DNA from: Chryseobacterium indoltheticum
Lineage (GTDB): Bacteria > Bacteroidota > Bacteroidia > Flavobacteriales > Weeksellaceae
Length of the DNA: 64,000 nt
NCBI RefSeq assembly: GCF_003815915.1
Contig: NZ_CP033929.1
Coordinates: 3,348,001-3,412,000 of the forward strand
Direction: 5' to 3'
Made by a program: the position numbers and the translations under genes. Below, in pieces: positions 33,701 through 43,972 of the stretch. Position 1 is the first letter of the stretch. Each line of letters starts with the position of its first letter. Under the pieces are notes generated by a model that saw only the letters and a program-made list of their open reading frames with translations, did no database searches and had not been told where the DNA came from.

Positions 33701-36700
33701 TCACCGCTCTGCCAAAGAGATCATAATTTGTAATTCCCGATATTGACATCCTTTCAACTCCCACATGCTCAATATCCTTCTTAACCTGAACTACTCTACC
33801 AAGACCGTCAGAAAAAGCAATTGTTTCTACCGGATTTTCAGGATCTTCCTCATTGTAGTGCTTCGTATTAACTCTATAAACATTTATATTGGAGCCTGGG
33901 GTTTTTTGAATAATATTATATTCATATAGTATGGTGTATTTTCCAAAATGATTTGTGGGGGGAAGGCTCGCTTCCCTTGGGCCTAGCACTATACGTAATC
34001 TCCCATTATCATCATACATATATTCTGTAGTATTTCCTCCAATATCAGTAATTTTTGTTGGAACATCAAATCTTGAGTTATACTCTGCTGTTGAAGTTTC
34101 ATAGAATGCATTGGTAGTCTTAATAATATATTTATTATATATATTATCATATTCGTAATCAAGTTTATACCTAGAATAAGTATCATTGTAAGGATATTGA
34201 ATACGGGTAAGGTTACCATAATTATTGTAGGTCAAGTCAGTCACTGCAAACTGAGAACTATTCACTTTGACTTTAATCTGATTTATATCACCATTAGCAT
34301 TTACAGAAGTTTCTCTATGTCTTAATGCAGAACCTCCCGGAGAAGATCCAGCATAAACATCAATGGATTGTGGCACTGAAATCATATTGTTACTTAGACC
34401 TTGATGGTATGAAATTTCAGAGTTATAAGTTAATGTCGGACTTGAATACATATGATTTTTCAAAAGACCTATTGCATTATAAGTCATAACTTTCGAATTT
34501 TCAATAATTCCATTGTTTTCATACTGAGAGTTGGTCACTTTGGCTGGTAAAATCCTAGCCATACGCCTTCCTTCTCTACCACCGGAATCAAAGGCTTCGA
34601 AATCATTTGGATCAGTTGCGACAAGTTGTGTTATTCCCGTATTAAATTTGTATAGTTTATATTCATTCTTCACCTTTGAAAGAATAGCGTTAGAACCAGA
34701 GTATTGTTCAGACGTTTTAAGAAGTCCTGCAGTATGGAAGCTTTTATTATAAAACATATCTACATTTTTTCTATATAAAGTATTTCCTTCACTAAATTCA
34801 TGGGTTTCTACTTTTTCAAAACCTAAAAATTCTCTTTCTCTTCTATCATATTTGCCACTTTCATAATGAAATGTTGTGATAATATCTTTATCAACAGTTG
34901 ACTGTGTATAAGTAGGAGAAAAAACATCAGGATTCAATATTTTAACTTCTCCTAAAACTAATCTAGCATTTGGATCATTATAATCAGGGGTTGTGTATTT
35001 ATAATCAATTTCAAAGCTTTGCTTAGAAACATTATTTGTAACACTTTTAAGTTTGTTGGTTTTTCCGATACGTGAATAATTCACGATGATGTCATTTCCT
35101 TCGTATCTTATAAGATCATTGTATCCGTCGCCGTTCATATCCCGTAATCCCTTTTTTACTTCTGAGATAGTCATTCCAATATTTGCTGACGCATCTACCC
35201 CCACCTTTATGTATAGGTTAAACAAAAAGAAGAAAGGAAAAATAGGAATTGGACCAATTGGTAAATAAATGTGACCTCCGATATTAGCATACCCACTTAA
35301 ATCTTGACGTTCTTCAGTAAAGTTTATATTCTGATTAGACTGTTTTTTTAAATTTACAGGATCTGAAAATTTGTTCCCAAGATTATAACTTACACTCAGC
35401 TCTGATGAACTCACAGAAAGAAGATCGATTAATCCATCACCGTTTACGTCTTCAAATGTTTTTTCTGAAGTACTTGAAGATTTTGATGACCCAACTCCAA
35501 TTTCAAGTCCGAAGTTTGATCCTAACGCTGCTAAAGTATTTATCAAACTGGACAGGGAGGTTCCAAATGACATCCCCGTAGAGCCAACAGGCACTGATGA
35601 ATAGGTACTTGAATTATAAAAATTTGTTGCTGGTAACATTCCTGTACCATAATTTAAACTAGTGGTAAAGCCAGAGGCCGAAGCATTAGAAATTCTATCG
35701 ATTAATCCGTCACCGTTGATATCCATCCAATATGCCTTTCCATAATCTTTTGAATCAAAATTATATGACGAATTAACCCCAACTGCCGGAGACCAGGCAC
35801 TTGAGTTATCTGCTTGTGCGGTAGTTCCTCTGCCAAGTCCTGTTTTAGCATTGGATCCAGTTGTTTTAAATGCCTTCACATTAAAATTTGCACCTAATGT
35901 AATTGCATTCTGATAATTGTCAGAAATTGATACATAATCTCCAATAAATGCTGCCTGTGGCGCTTTATGCCCACCAGTAGGTTCTGTTAATTGAACTCTT
36001 TCTTTGCTAAAAAAGTCTGGATAGCCGTCACCGTTTAAATCATTAAAATCTTGTAGTAAAATACTACCTTGAGGATCAACAAGAGATGATTCAGAATATC
36101 CCATACTTGCTCCAACACCTATATTGCCTGAAGCTCCTCCACTGTAAGACTTAGTTTTTGAATTACTTAAATAAATTTTATCTACAGCTTTCATTGTTGT
36201 CATTTCAGAATCTGGTCCTACGTTGCTAAGATCTTCTGAATTTGCAGGATCGAAATCAAGAGGTAGATTCGTAAACACTCCTGTAGAAAATTCATCATCT
36301 TTAAAAGCATCCGCTGAGGAATATTGTTCCGGTCCTGCACCTTTCCATTTTTCAGTCTGTCCAACTTTATAGGTTGTCAGAGGAAAAAGACTCTCTGACA
36401 TTACCATCGTAGAGTTTTGTGCTACACAAGCCTGGATTTGATCGGGATCAGTAAGATGATTACAGTTTGCGGTATTAATATTAATTATTGGAGGTGCATA
36501 TTTTACCAAAACACCATATTCATCACATTGCGAATCTAAAACACATTTACTGTCATAAATATCTCTGTGGAGAAATTGACCCCAGTTTTTATAAATTTTG
36601 GATATGGGGTTCATGTCTTCAGAATGAATGGATGTTTCAGGAACTGTGGTCAGTAATACATCGTTATCATAATATACATTAAAGGCTTTCTGCAAAAAAA

Positions 36701-39700
36701 ATGATGTTAATTTATTATAAGCTTCCCTATCGTAAGCATTTTCCAAAAAGACCTGAATTGAAAGTTCGTGTCCCCTCGGAATAAAAAAAGAAGATAAGTC
36801 ATCTGTGTATACTGGAACTCCATTGATGCCCGAAATAGTTTGGTTTGTTTCCAAATTCATTTCATACAAAGACGTAACACCATTATTATGCACAATAAAA
36901 ACTTTTCGTTTACCGAGAACTTGACCCGCTTTTTTTATTACATAAGTAAAAGTACAGTCAGGGAAATTGTTAAATTGAGACAACGGAATGTTCTTATTGA
37001 TTTGAACAGTATATGTTTTTGTTCCTGGTGGAAAATTATTAGTGTAATTAGATAAACTAATTTTAGGTTTATGATCCGTTATGTAGGTAGAATTATATTT
37101 TGGAACCAGATTTAATAAATAATTATTTCCTCCGGTCAGATAATTAACAGTAATATTATTGAGACCTGTATTTTTGTAAGCTATGTGAGAAGTACTCTCA
37201 ACCAGGAACAACAATACTGATGGGTCTGAAATATTTGCATTTAAAGTAAATGCAGGTATCGTCAAAGTTGTTTGTAAATTTCCATACGTTTGAGAAAACA
37301 ACTGAGTAGTTTGATTAGTGATAAGATTTTGAACAAGAACACGAATTTTAACCTGATCATTTAATCTATTGAAAATAATCTGAGGTACATTTACTACTAT
37401 ACTTCCATAATGATCTAACTTTACACCAGACTCATAATTATTCAATAAGAAATTTGTAGAATAGCTTCCGTTATTGATATTAAAGCCGTCTACATCTGTG
37501 ATTGTTGAATTAAGTAAATCATTGCCGGACGCATCCACATAAAATATCTCTGGATTTGAAAACACTTTATAATTCTCATCTTGATTCTGATGAAGTTTTA
37601 TGAATACTTTTTCTCCAGATCTGATATAAAGCATATTAGAGCTGTTATATCCTAAGTGGTTACTTGAATTAAGAGGTGGCATGGCCTGTATCTGAGAGAA
37701 GTAATCATTATACCTGCGAATGTTAATCGATTGAGGCGACATACCTGCTAGTATTTTTGTTAAATAAATCCTTACAGGTTGAGAGTAAGTATATTGGCCA
37801 GAAGGTATTTCGACTGAATAAACAGCATTAGCTCCATTCACGTTTTCAATTGAAATTTCATCACGAAACCGTATATAACCGTCACGCGGAGCAACCCAAA
37901 CCTTAACAACGTCATCTTTTGGTAAAACATCTTGAGCAACAGGCTCAACTGGCTTTGCCTTTATAACCATATTTTCTGTAGACTCACTAAACTTGGTAAA
38001 AGTTGGAATGCCATTATCAATTCTGTTAAACCACACGTTTTTTCCATCAACTACATCCATAATACCATCAGAATTTGCATCAATCAGATAAGTTGTTGTT
38101 GTACTTTTATTAGTAGTCTTAATATTTGAGGTATTTGCAAATATACTCCAGTTTAGAAAGCTTATTGAACCTCCAAAATCTTTACCTCTACTTTTTGATT
38201 TAGTCTCTGTATAAGCAAAATTACTTTGTAAATTTTTTATCTTTTTTTCAAATCCAAAACTACCTAAGATACCTGTGCTAGATAATTTTCCTGGTCTAAG
38301 GTACAATCCATTATTCTTTTTATACAAGATATCAGGAATTCCATCACCATCAAAATCTACAAGTTGCTGTGCGCCCCTGGCTTTTGCGTGAGAACTACTT
38401 GTTAGGGGAGAATACAATATAATATTACCATATGGATTTTGGGTGAAAGTTAAAAAATCCAGCATGATGCTTAATCGAAAAGCAGACCCTTCTTCTTTAG
38501 TGTAGGTTGTATTAATTTTGGCAGGATTATGACCAGGTGGAAGTTCAAACAGAGAAGAATCCGGTTGAAATGTAGTAACACTTGTATCAGGACCAAATAA
38601 AGGTAAAGGATTTCCTGCATTGCTAACCTCATTGTGATATTCAAGATCAAAGGTATTGAAATAGTGTTCTTGCTCTGCTACCCAAAATCTTGTTAATAAG
38701 CTTTTGTTGAACTCTCCATCTTTGTACCAAAACCTATATGATTTAAAATATTGTGTAGGTGAAAAACCCAAATTATCATAAATTTTTATAACATCTAATC
38801 TATGAGGAGTTATTTGCTTAGCTCCTTGTTTTGCATTAATCAGTAAATCTTTTCTTAAAATTGATGCTTCCTTCTCAAAAACAATTGAATAACCACCATC
38901 ATTCCCATCCTTTCCTGTATAATAAATAGAATGGATGTTAAAAATACGTCCTCCTGCGAGATTTGAATTTTCAGTTGACTGCGCACCTAAAGAACTGTTA
39001 TCATAGTAGTATTTTATATTATTACGATATGTGTCTTCTACTTTATAAATGCCCCATTTAATAATCTGACCTGAAACGGCACGAAGAACAGATTGCTGAT
39101 CAATAGCAGATTCATCACCGCCATAGTATGATTTTATACCATTTATAGAGGTTACAACCCATCTATAATCTGAAGGAGTGGTTCCATACCTCTCAATTTT
39201 ACTGAAATCGTGCCCCTTGCGTAAATAGAAAGATTTGTATCCAGTGGAATTTCTTGGCTGCATGGCCGTTGATATTCCATTTGCATTAATATTATGTCTT
39301 TGCGGTAAATAGTTGTCTTCATAAACTAACATCTGACCGTCCAACGAGTACAATTCCGATTCACCGGTAGAATCAAATGAAGGAGCGCCCCATCTTGTGT
39401 CTAAATCTATAGATGAAATACCACTGATATCCCAGCCTTCTCCCATCCAGCCATTTCCAGTACTACTATTGTAAGTAATTGATAAATTGGGCTGCAAACC
39501 ATTACGTCCTGAGGGAATTACAATAGGATATGACATTGCTGCATCACCGTTCTGACTTGCACTTGGAGGTGAAACAAAATGCATTGCTGCAGTAGGATCG
39601 CCTGCCTTGATACCACTCATACTTGTTGGGGAAGAAGCGTTTGTTTGCGGTGATTCAGGGACAGAAATTACTCCATTTATAAAATCTCCATCACCATTAC

Positions 39701-41021
39701 TTTCAAAAGTAACCATTTTATTTTGTTCGTCAACAATTGTAGATGGCTCCATCTTCCATTGTTTTCTTTCATAGTCAAAAGAGAAAATCTTAATTTCTTT
39801 TGGAGATGTAAGACCTAATTTCTTTTCGTCATATGGAATGCTAATTTTTAATTTTTTTGTAAGCTGTCCTGATTTTAACGAAATTCTGTATGCGGAATTG
39901 TTTGATGTAACGTTTTTAAGACCATTAGAAACAGCAGGGAAATCTTTTTCTCTTAGTTTTAATAAGTCTACAGAAGCTGTCTCTGTGCTTTCTTTGTCAA
40001 CTTTAAGATTCAAGTCCTCATAATTAAGATCAAGTTCCTGATCTTTGGAAAGATCCACTGATTTATAATTATAAATATTATTGTTGACTATTTTAAATGA
40101 CTTGATATCATTGGGAATCTTAACATACTCTCTGCTTCCTTCTCTTATAATAACGAAATTACCTGATTTTTTATCTATTTCATTTATTTTAAATACCTTT
40201 TCAAACTCCCCATTTTTAGAAGTAATATCCGTGTTATTGATTGAAAGTGAATTTTTACTGAAGCCTTTGACATAAAGAACATCTCCAGACAAAAGAGAAG
40301 TGATACCAAAATCTTTTATTTCAGATTTACTTTTTTCAAATACAATTTTCAGATTTTTAATCTTGTACTTAATACCTGATGAAGGAGAAGTAAAAAGTAT
40401 GGTGTTAAGCCCTTCTTTTAATAACGATGGATTTAGCTCTTCTTTCTGATGACTCCATTCTGAAGATGGCACAATAATTTCTCCACCGATTGATTGATGA
40501 TGATTAACTGAACGTGAAACTGATTGATGATAAGCTAAACCAAAAAGTTCATATTCTAAAAAGACATGTAGTCCATCGTAAGGAACTTTTGGAATATTAA
40601 TGCTGAAGAAATTATCTCTAATACGGTCTTCCTCATTATCAGAAAATACGCCAATAGTACCTTCCTTTTCAACAGCAGAAAAATTTATAATATTTTCAGA
40701 TATCGTTTTTTCTGAAATACTGTGATTTATTTTTTCAGATTTAAAATTCCCCGTACTTAAAGTTTTTTTTTCACTGACATTATTTACAGGAAAGGAATTG
40801 CGTCTATCAGTATTAAATAATTGAGACAATAGTTTGAAATCAGATTTCTCAGATAAGATTCCATTATTTTTATGATTAGTTCTACTCCATGATTTCTTCC
40901 ATTCTCTTACCTTGTCCCTGTCTTCTTTTGTAAAACTCGCAAAAACAAACATAACAAAAAAAAAGCTCGCTAATAAAGCCGACTTCTTACTAAAAGGAAG
41001 TTTATTTAATTTTATTTTCAT
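30744..41021 (-). CDS. Giant SpvB/TcB-like Rhs polymorphic toxin
   Basis: A 3,425-residue protein. Layout: Sec signal (FFFVMFVFASFT); a unique region to about residue 470; an SpvB domain (about 477-550, PIVIPSGRNGLQPNLSITYN and GWMGEGWDISG); six D-x-N/D-x-DG-x2-D calcium-type FG-GAP repeats near residues 889, 979, 1659, 1765, 1856 and 1960; YD/Rhs repeats (about 2330-3100); the Rhs-associated core (about 3107-3190, ending LIDPDGRAP); then a variable tip of 230 residues. The tip has SNCYGWVL (Cys3287) and GDLLLWDGHIIEATG (His3338), a pattern like NlpC/P60 or CHAP cysteine peptidases/amidases. The Rhs shell would encapsulate the tip until delivery. It starts 9 bases after the T9SS-sorted gene and overlaps the lipoprotein gene. 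Confidence 0.93.
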   Translation of the reverse strand: MKIKLNKLPFSKKSALLASFFFVMFVFASFTKEDRDKVREWKKSWSRTNHKNNGILSEKSDFKLLSQLFNTDRRNSFPVNNVSEKKTLSTGNFKSEKINHSISEKTISENIINFSAVEKEGTIGVFSDNEEDRIRDNFFSINIPKVPYDGLHVFLEYELFGLAYHQSVSRSVNHHQSIGGEIIVPSSEWSHQKEELNPSLLKEGLNTILFTSPSSGIKYKIKNLKIVFEKSKSEIKDFGITSLLSGDVLYVKGFSKNSLSINNTDITSKNGEFEKVFKINEIDKKSGNFVIIREGSREYVKIPNDIKSFKIVNNNIYNYKSVDLSKDQELDLNYEDLNLKVDKESTETASVDLLKLREKDFPAVSNGLKNVTSNNSAYRISLKSGQLTKKLKISIPYDEKKLGLTSPKEIKIFSFDYERKQWKMEPSTIVDEQNKMVTFESNGDGDFINGVISVPESPQTNASSPTSMSGIKAGDPTAAMHFVSPPSASQNGDAAMSYPIVIPSGRNGLQPNLSITYNSSTGNGWMGEGWDISGISSIDLDTRWGAPSFDSTGESELYSLDGQMLVYEDNYLPQRHNINANGISTAMQPRNSTGYKSFYLRKGHDFSKIERYGTTPSDYRWVVTSINGIKSYYGGDESAIDQQSVLRAVSGQIIKWGIYKVEDTYRNNIKYYYDNSSLGAQSTENSNLAGGRIFNIHSIYYTGKDGNDGGYSIVFEKEASILRKDLLINAKQGAKQITPHRLDVIKIYDNLGFSPTQYFKSYRFWYKDGEFNKSLLTRFWVAEQEHYFNTFDLEYHNEVSNAGNPLPLFGPDTSVTTFQPDSSLFELPPGHNPAKINTTYTKEEGSAFRLSIMLDFLTFTQNPYGNIILYSPLTSSSHAKARGAQQLVDFDGDGIPDILYKKNNGLYLRPGKLSSTGILGSFGFEKKIKNLQSNFAYTETKSKSRGKDFGGSISFLNWSIFANTSNIKTTNKSTTTTYLIDANSDGIMDVVDGKNVWFNRIDNGIPTFTKFSESTENMVIKAKPVEPVAQDVLPKDDVVKVWVAPRDGYIRFRDEISIENVNGANAVYSVEIPSGQYTYSQPVRIYLTKILAGMSPQSINIRRYNDYFSQIQAMPPLNSSNHLGYNSSNMLYIRSGEKVFIKLHQNQDENYKVFSNPEIFYVDASGNDLLNSTITDVDGFNINNGSYSTNFLLNNYESGVKLDHYGSIVVNVPQIIFNRLNDQVKIRVLVQNLITNQTTQLFSQTYGNLQTTLTIPAFTLNANISDPSVLLFLVESTSHIAYKNTGLNNITVNYLTGGNNYLLNLVPKYNSTYITDHKPKISLSNYTNNFPPGTKTYTVQINKNIPLSQFNNFPDCTFTYVIKKAGQVLGKRKVFIVHNNGVTSLYEMNLETNQTISGINGVPVYTDDLSSFFIPRGHELSIQVFLENAYDREAYNKLTSFFLQKAFNVYYDNDVLLTTVPETSIHSEDMNPISKIYKNWGQFLHRDIYDSKCVLDSQCDEYGVLVKYAPPIININTANCNHLTDPDQIQACVAQNSTMVMSESLFPLTTYKVGQTEKWKGAGPEQYSSADAFKDDEFSTGVFTNLPLDFDPANSEDLSNVGPDSEMTTMKAVDKIYLSNSKTKSYSGGASGNIGVGASMGYSESSLVDPQGSILLQDFNDLNGDGYPDFFSKERVQLTEPTGGHKAPQAAFIGDYVSISDNYQNAITLGANFNVKAFKTTGSNAKTGLGRGTTAQADNSSAWSPAVGVNSSYNFDSKDYGKAYWMDINGDGLIDRISNASASGFTTSLNYGTGMLPATNFYNSSTYSSVPVGSTGMSFGTSLSSLINTLAALGSNFGLEIGVGSSKSSSTSEKTFEDVNGDGLIDLLSVSSSELSVSYNLGNKFSDPVNLKKQSNQNINFTEERQDLSGYANIGGHIYLPIGPIPIFPFFFLFNLYIKVGVDASANIGMTISEVKKGLRDMNGDGYNDLIRYEGNDIIVNYSRIGKTNKLKSVTNNVSKQSFEIDYKYTTPDYNDPNARLVLGEVKILNPDVFSPTYTQSTVDKDIITTFHYESGKYDRREREFLGFEKVETHEFSEGNTLYRKNVDMFYNKSFHTAGLLKTSEQYSGSNAILSKVKNEYKLYKFNTGITQLVATDPNDFEAFDSGGREGRRMARILPAKVTNSQYENNGIIENSKVMTYNAIGLLKNHMYSSPTLTYNSEISYHQGLSNNMISVPQSIDVYAGSSPGGSALRHRETSVNANGDINQIKVKVNSSQFAVTDLTYNNYGNLTRIQYPYNDTYSRYKLDYEYDNIYNKYIIKTTNAFYETSTAEYNSRFDVPTKITDIGGNTTEYMYDDNGRLRIVLGPREASLPPTNHFGKYTILYEYNIIQKTPGSNINVYRVNTKHYNEEDPENPVETIAFSDGLGRVVQVKKDIEHVGVERMSISGITNYDLFGRAVKQFHPSSENKTTAPFNLQNPNNYLVLSSQQPYFSSTQYDLKDRIIKSTDEDNVDVNIEYDIENGLFKTKTTIPSVSQNNESFSNAEGKTIKSINYVNNQPLTTSFEYDTTGELLSSTDPQGYVTSYTYDMGGRTLSVSHPDRGNTTFTYDPAGNLTKKYTDNITNSSDYTGGQFISYNYNINRLINIHFPNLPNGSNPNNVQYVYGDVGTGNNTGKLIYKSDATGYTTYEYGILGEVINENRTVYGNYIQPMYFNTAYKYDSWNRIKQLTYPDGEILNYQYDFGGNLKKIINESGYEYISNVKYDEYEQRTNIFYGNSTKSEFSYYYSSRRLAGHTLSTISPSPQGLLANQYSYDGVGNIRRLENFADVSSNQMGGGYWFDYQYDELGRLAGTKGEFRIKTFRDETTPPEPGWSPYSVSNSTVDLQMHYNESGGIIHKGQKHIQDLVTNPVNSYENDYEYDNHKVVSITDSNTGFNTIFKYDYNGNTIEEYDMNGSKMMYWDEMDRMRAFYNDHAGVYQYYTYDDGGERTIKYNLSAGSQLYQNGVLINPGSLSLNDYKIYSSPQIVVSSDGRYTKHYFEGSTRFASRIVDGTDIFLNSSVRGTATKTEDKSEDAEVDFKSYLKKAGIEGEISVELENLVSKNGQSRLYYLHGDHLGTANYVTDEYGETTQFFLNLPFGETMAEQMTGVYDNPYKFNAKELDQETGFYYYGARYYNPKWSIWHGVDPLAEKMPSWSPYNYTFDNPITLIDPDGRAPSPPYRWANLNVQITWSNKMIDYDNGDGTINFRGQSGYMMANDRKNCLYVINPQYALLNDLIQDQNGNYGPQTWQAIKSLDASSQQSYKSNCYGWVLTGGLYFINATTREIADFLTADGYAYMGTPSKGTNYKKGDLLLWDGHIIEATGQSKKGLLWQSKQGTNEVFEGTLPEVLYENTSWAAEQGSTSNAILFRPKSNSKDLIMNKNRNPVGTIKKVTNEDHQKIRKPD

Positions 41022-41030
41022 GATTATGGC

Positions 41031-42413
41031 TTAGTTGACAATTAATTTAAACGTTTTAATCACTTTTCCGTCTTTTGTAAGAGTGACCAGATATGAACTT
41101 TCAGTTGTGAGTGAATTGGAATAAGATCTTGCTTTATGATCGATTTTTTCCAACTTTACAAGTCTTCCTCCACCATCATAAATTGATATATTTAAGTTCT
41201 CCATAGGTGGGAATTTTACGTTAAATTGGGCTCCTTTTTTTACAGGATTAGGATAAAGAACTATTTGCTCCAAATCAAGAGAAATCTGATCCATTGTAAT
41301 TTCGGAACCTTCAGATATTTGTAAATCATCTTTTGTATCAGAGCGTAGTGGTGTTACTGCAAAAGTAAATCTGTTAAACAAATCAGAATCGTGCTCATCA
41401 ATAAAGTTTACTTTAGAAAAAGTAACATAATTATCATCTGTTACGCCTTGTATCTTATTTGCTACACCATTTTCACTTTTTAAAATCATCCAATATACCA
41501 AGGGTAAGTTATCAGGATTGATTGTTTTCTTATCAATTCTTACTTTATAATCTTTTTTTGAAATGGTTGAGCCAATGAAATTAATTTCCCAGTTTCTTTC
41601 AAGAACATCAAAATTTCCATCTTTTTTAAGAGACATTTTTTTGTCATCATCAGACCATATAACAAAATTATTATGATCGAATACGCTGGTATTTTCAACA
41701 TTAAGATTTTTAATATCAGTTTTACCGATGCTTAAAAATTGGTCTTCCTGATTACAAGACTGTTTTTGGTAAAGTTCATTTCCATCGTCCCTTCCCAAAC
41801 CGGTAGGTCTGTTTTTAAACTCTTTATGTTTTTCGGGATCCCAAATAATTTTTCCGTCACTGCCATAATATTTTCCCTTTTCCAGCGATATCCCATATTT
41901 GATAGATAAATACGAATGTATCTTATTAATATCCAATGGCTTTGATTTTCTAGGTATAAATATGAGCTCATAAAGATTACGGTCTTCAAAAGAAATCTGT
42001 AAACTGTCACTTTTTCCTTTTTCCCTTTCTGCATTACTGTTTAAGGTGAAAATACTAGGTTTTCTTTTGATTTTAAAAACTTTTTTACTGTTTTTTACTT
42101 TATAGGTATCATTGCTTAAAGAACTCTTTCCTTCTTCTCTTTCCCATATTTTTTCGTTCTCTTTTGAGGTATGGATAAGACTTAATGTATGGCTTTTGTT
42201 TTTACTATGTTTAATATACTTTTTGAAAAGTCGGTTTTTAATTCCAGGATGGAAGTTGACCAGATTTTCTTCGCGCATGTTACCAGCTTCACGAAGCGAT
42301 GGTGTCGATTTCTCCCAAATTTGAGTATCAGATCCGACAAGTTGTGAGAAAACATTCGATGAACACATAAGGATGAGTATCAACGTCGTTTTTAGACATA
42401 AAAGTTTTGACAT
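41031..42413 (-). CDS. Secreted protein with T9SS type A sorting domain, in Rhs operon
   Basis: A 460-residue exported protein: signal peptide (cleavage after VFSQ), a low-complexity charged region (residues 30-150), a domain with IHSYLSIKYGISLEKGKYYG and TGLGRDDGNELYQKQS (a beta-sandwich type often seen in large flavobacterial surface proteins, DUF8202-like), and a C-terminal type A sorting domain (LYPNPVKKGAQFNVKF to FKLIVN). It would be exported by Sec and then by the type IX system to the cell surface. It is the first gene of the Rhs operon and may help display or export the giant protein, which itself lacks a sorting domain. That partnership is inference. Confidence 0.83.
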   Translation of the reverse strand: MSKLLCLKTTLILILMCSSNVFSQLVGSDTQIWEKSTPSLREAGNMREENLVNFHPGIKNRLFKKYIKHSKNKSHTLSLIHTSKENEKIWEREEGKSSLSNDTYKVKNSKKVFKIKRKPSIFTLNSNAEREKGKSDSLQISFEDRNLYELIFIPRKSKPLDINKIHSYLSIKYGISLEKGKYYGSDGKIIWDPEKHKEFKNRPTGLGRDDGNELYQKQSCNQEDQFLSIGKTDIKNLNVENTSVFDHNNFVIWSDDDKKMSLKKDGNFDVLERNWEINFIGSTISKKDYKVRIDKKTINPDNLPLVYWMILKSENGVANKIQGVTDDNYVTFSKVNFIDEHDSDLFNRFTFAVTPLRSDTKDDLQISEGSEITMDQISLDLEQIVLYPNPVKKGAQFNVKFPPMENLNISIYDGGGRLVKLEKIDHKARSYSNSLTTESSYLVTLTKDGKVIKTFKLIVN

Positions 42414-42985
42414 AATAATTATTATGTATTAATATTATTTATAGGAGATATTTTTAGTAAAATGAGGAGAATTCCCGAAATTTATGGAACGATTTCATGT
42501 TTTAGTTTCATATTATGGTGATTAGTTTTAGTGTCGTAAAAGTAATAAAATAATGATATTAAAGTAAAAAAAATATTAAAATATGTTAAATATCATTTTT
42601 TAGGTAATTATCGTGTGAATATAATAGCCTAAAGCGTCAAAACTCGACGTTTTTTAATACGTTGTATAATTAAACACTCCTATTAAGATCTCGCAGATAA
42701 ATTTTATATGCTCCTGAACTCCTTCGATTTTTACAGGTTTTCATTCCAACCCCACTCTTCCCGAACTCATTATAAATACCTAATCAGCAGGCTAAGCACA
42801 AAATGAACAATATGTTTTTTTTTTAATAAAAGTTGTTCCAATTGATATCAATTTTTTTTTGTTGGTACTTGATTTCTCCGTTCTTAAGAATGTAATAGTT
42901 TTAAGAATGTAAAGGCTGAGTTGATGAAAGTAAGTGGGATAATCAGATTGGAAATCATTTTTTTGTTTTAAAACGGTGGTATTTT
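42414..42985. other. Upstream region of the Rhs operon, no gene seen
   Basis: About 570 AT-rich bases. It must contain the promoter of the Rhs operon but no TTG/TAnnTTTG pair is evident. A weak hairpin with T tail (CGTC...GACG, 42635-42655) and a 12-base direct repeat TTAAGAATGTAA near 42893 and 42910 are visible. No credible ORF. Confidence 0.45.
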
Positions 42986-43017
42986 AAGATTTTAAAAGAT
43001 GTTAATTTTAAAATCTT
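42986..43017. terminator. A/T-only hairpin with T tail
   Basis: A perfect 12-base stem AAGATTTTAAAA/TTTTAAAATCTT (42986-42997, 43006-43017) followed by ATTTTTTC. It could be a terminator, although no gene precedes it on the plus strand; it may mark the edge of the recombinase island. Confidence 0.4.
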
Positions 43018-43102
43018 ATTTTTTCAATAAACTTTCTCAAAATCTCGTATCAGTAGACGAAGTTTCATAAATTTACAATGTATGAGTTTAATGTAACAAA
43101 TT

Positions 43103-43709
43103 ATGAAAATAGGATATGCCCGGGTTTCAACCAAAGATCAAAATTTAGATTTACAAATTGAAGCTTTAGAAAAAGCAGGCTGCAAAAGATTTATCAGGAG
43201 AAAATTTCCGGTACAACAAAAAACCGTCCGGAGCTCGATAAGATAATTGAACAGTTTGGGGAAGGTGACGAACTTTATGTGTGGTGATTAGACAGATTGG
43301 GTAGAAATTTGAAAAATATTATTGATCTTGTCTTAAGTTTCAGTGATAAAGGGATTATAATAAAAGGTCTTGTAGATGGTGTAGATACTTCAACGATTAA
43401 TGGTCGTCTGTTTTTAAACCTTATGGCATCCCTTGCCGACTACGAAAGGGAGTTGATATGAGAAAGAACCTATTTCAGGATTGCAATCTAAAAGAGCAAG
43501 AGGTGAGAACTAGCGGAAGACCGAAGGGATACACTGCAGAAACACTTTCAAAGCCAATCCTTCTGCGTTCAATTTATAAAGATCCAACAATGCGTCCGGA
43601 AGATATTTATAAACCATTTGGATTGACTGGGGCTACATTTTATCGATATGCCAAGATTCTTGATAATCATACGGATGAAGAAATAAAGAAGATGGGAATT
43701 AAGAAATAG
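43103..43709 (+). pseudogene. Serine recombinase (resolvase/invertase), multiply broken
   Basis: Conceptual translation across frames gives a Pin/Hin-type small serine recombinase. MKIGYARVSTKDQNLDLQ holds the catalytic Ser; then come ISGTTKNRPELDKIIEQFG, LDRLGRNLKNIIDLV and SLADYERELI, and a C-terminal helix-turn-helix (GLTGATFYRYAKIL). Lesions seen: a frameshift near 43190, TGA at the position of an Arg before LDRLGR, TGA after ERELI, and further frameshifts around 43475-43510. The longest intact piece (43458-43709) is only the DNA-binding end. It is certainly non-functional. A closely related fragment lies at 44972. Confidence 0.85.
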
Positions 43710-43972
43710 AATCATCTTATTCAAAAAAAAATTACCTTCAGTTAACACAAGAAATGGAATTTGTAATTTATTTTTTAATTTATGGTAACCCACAATTGTT
43801 AACAGATTATAATAATTATCTTTGATTACTTCATATAAACTGAAAAAAGATAAAAGCATGTATTTTATCGCATATCCAATCGAATTTGGATAGATATGCG
43901 CTATAATACAGCGGTTATATACAAGTTGTGCGTCATTTAAAAAAACCGCTGAACAAATTAAATATCAAAATA

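Noticed and set aside
30744..42413. CRISPR array or tandem DNA repeat within the giant gene
   Set aside because: The repetition is at protein level (FG-GAP and YD repeats) with diverged DNA; there are no regular spacers.
42635..42655. Terminator CGTC...GACG with T tail
   Set aside because: Only four or five stem pairs and no gene ending nearby; too weak to list as a feature.
43569..43859. 96-residue minus-strand open frame
   Set aside because: Antisense to the recombinase remnant and AT-rich spacer; no protein-like features.
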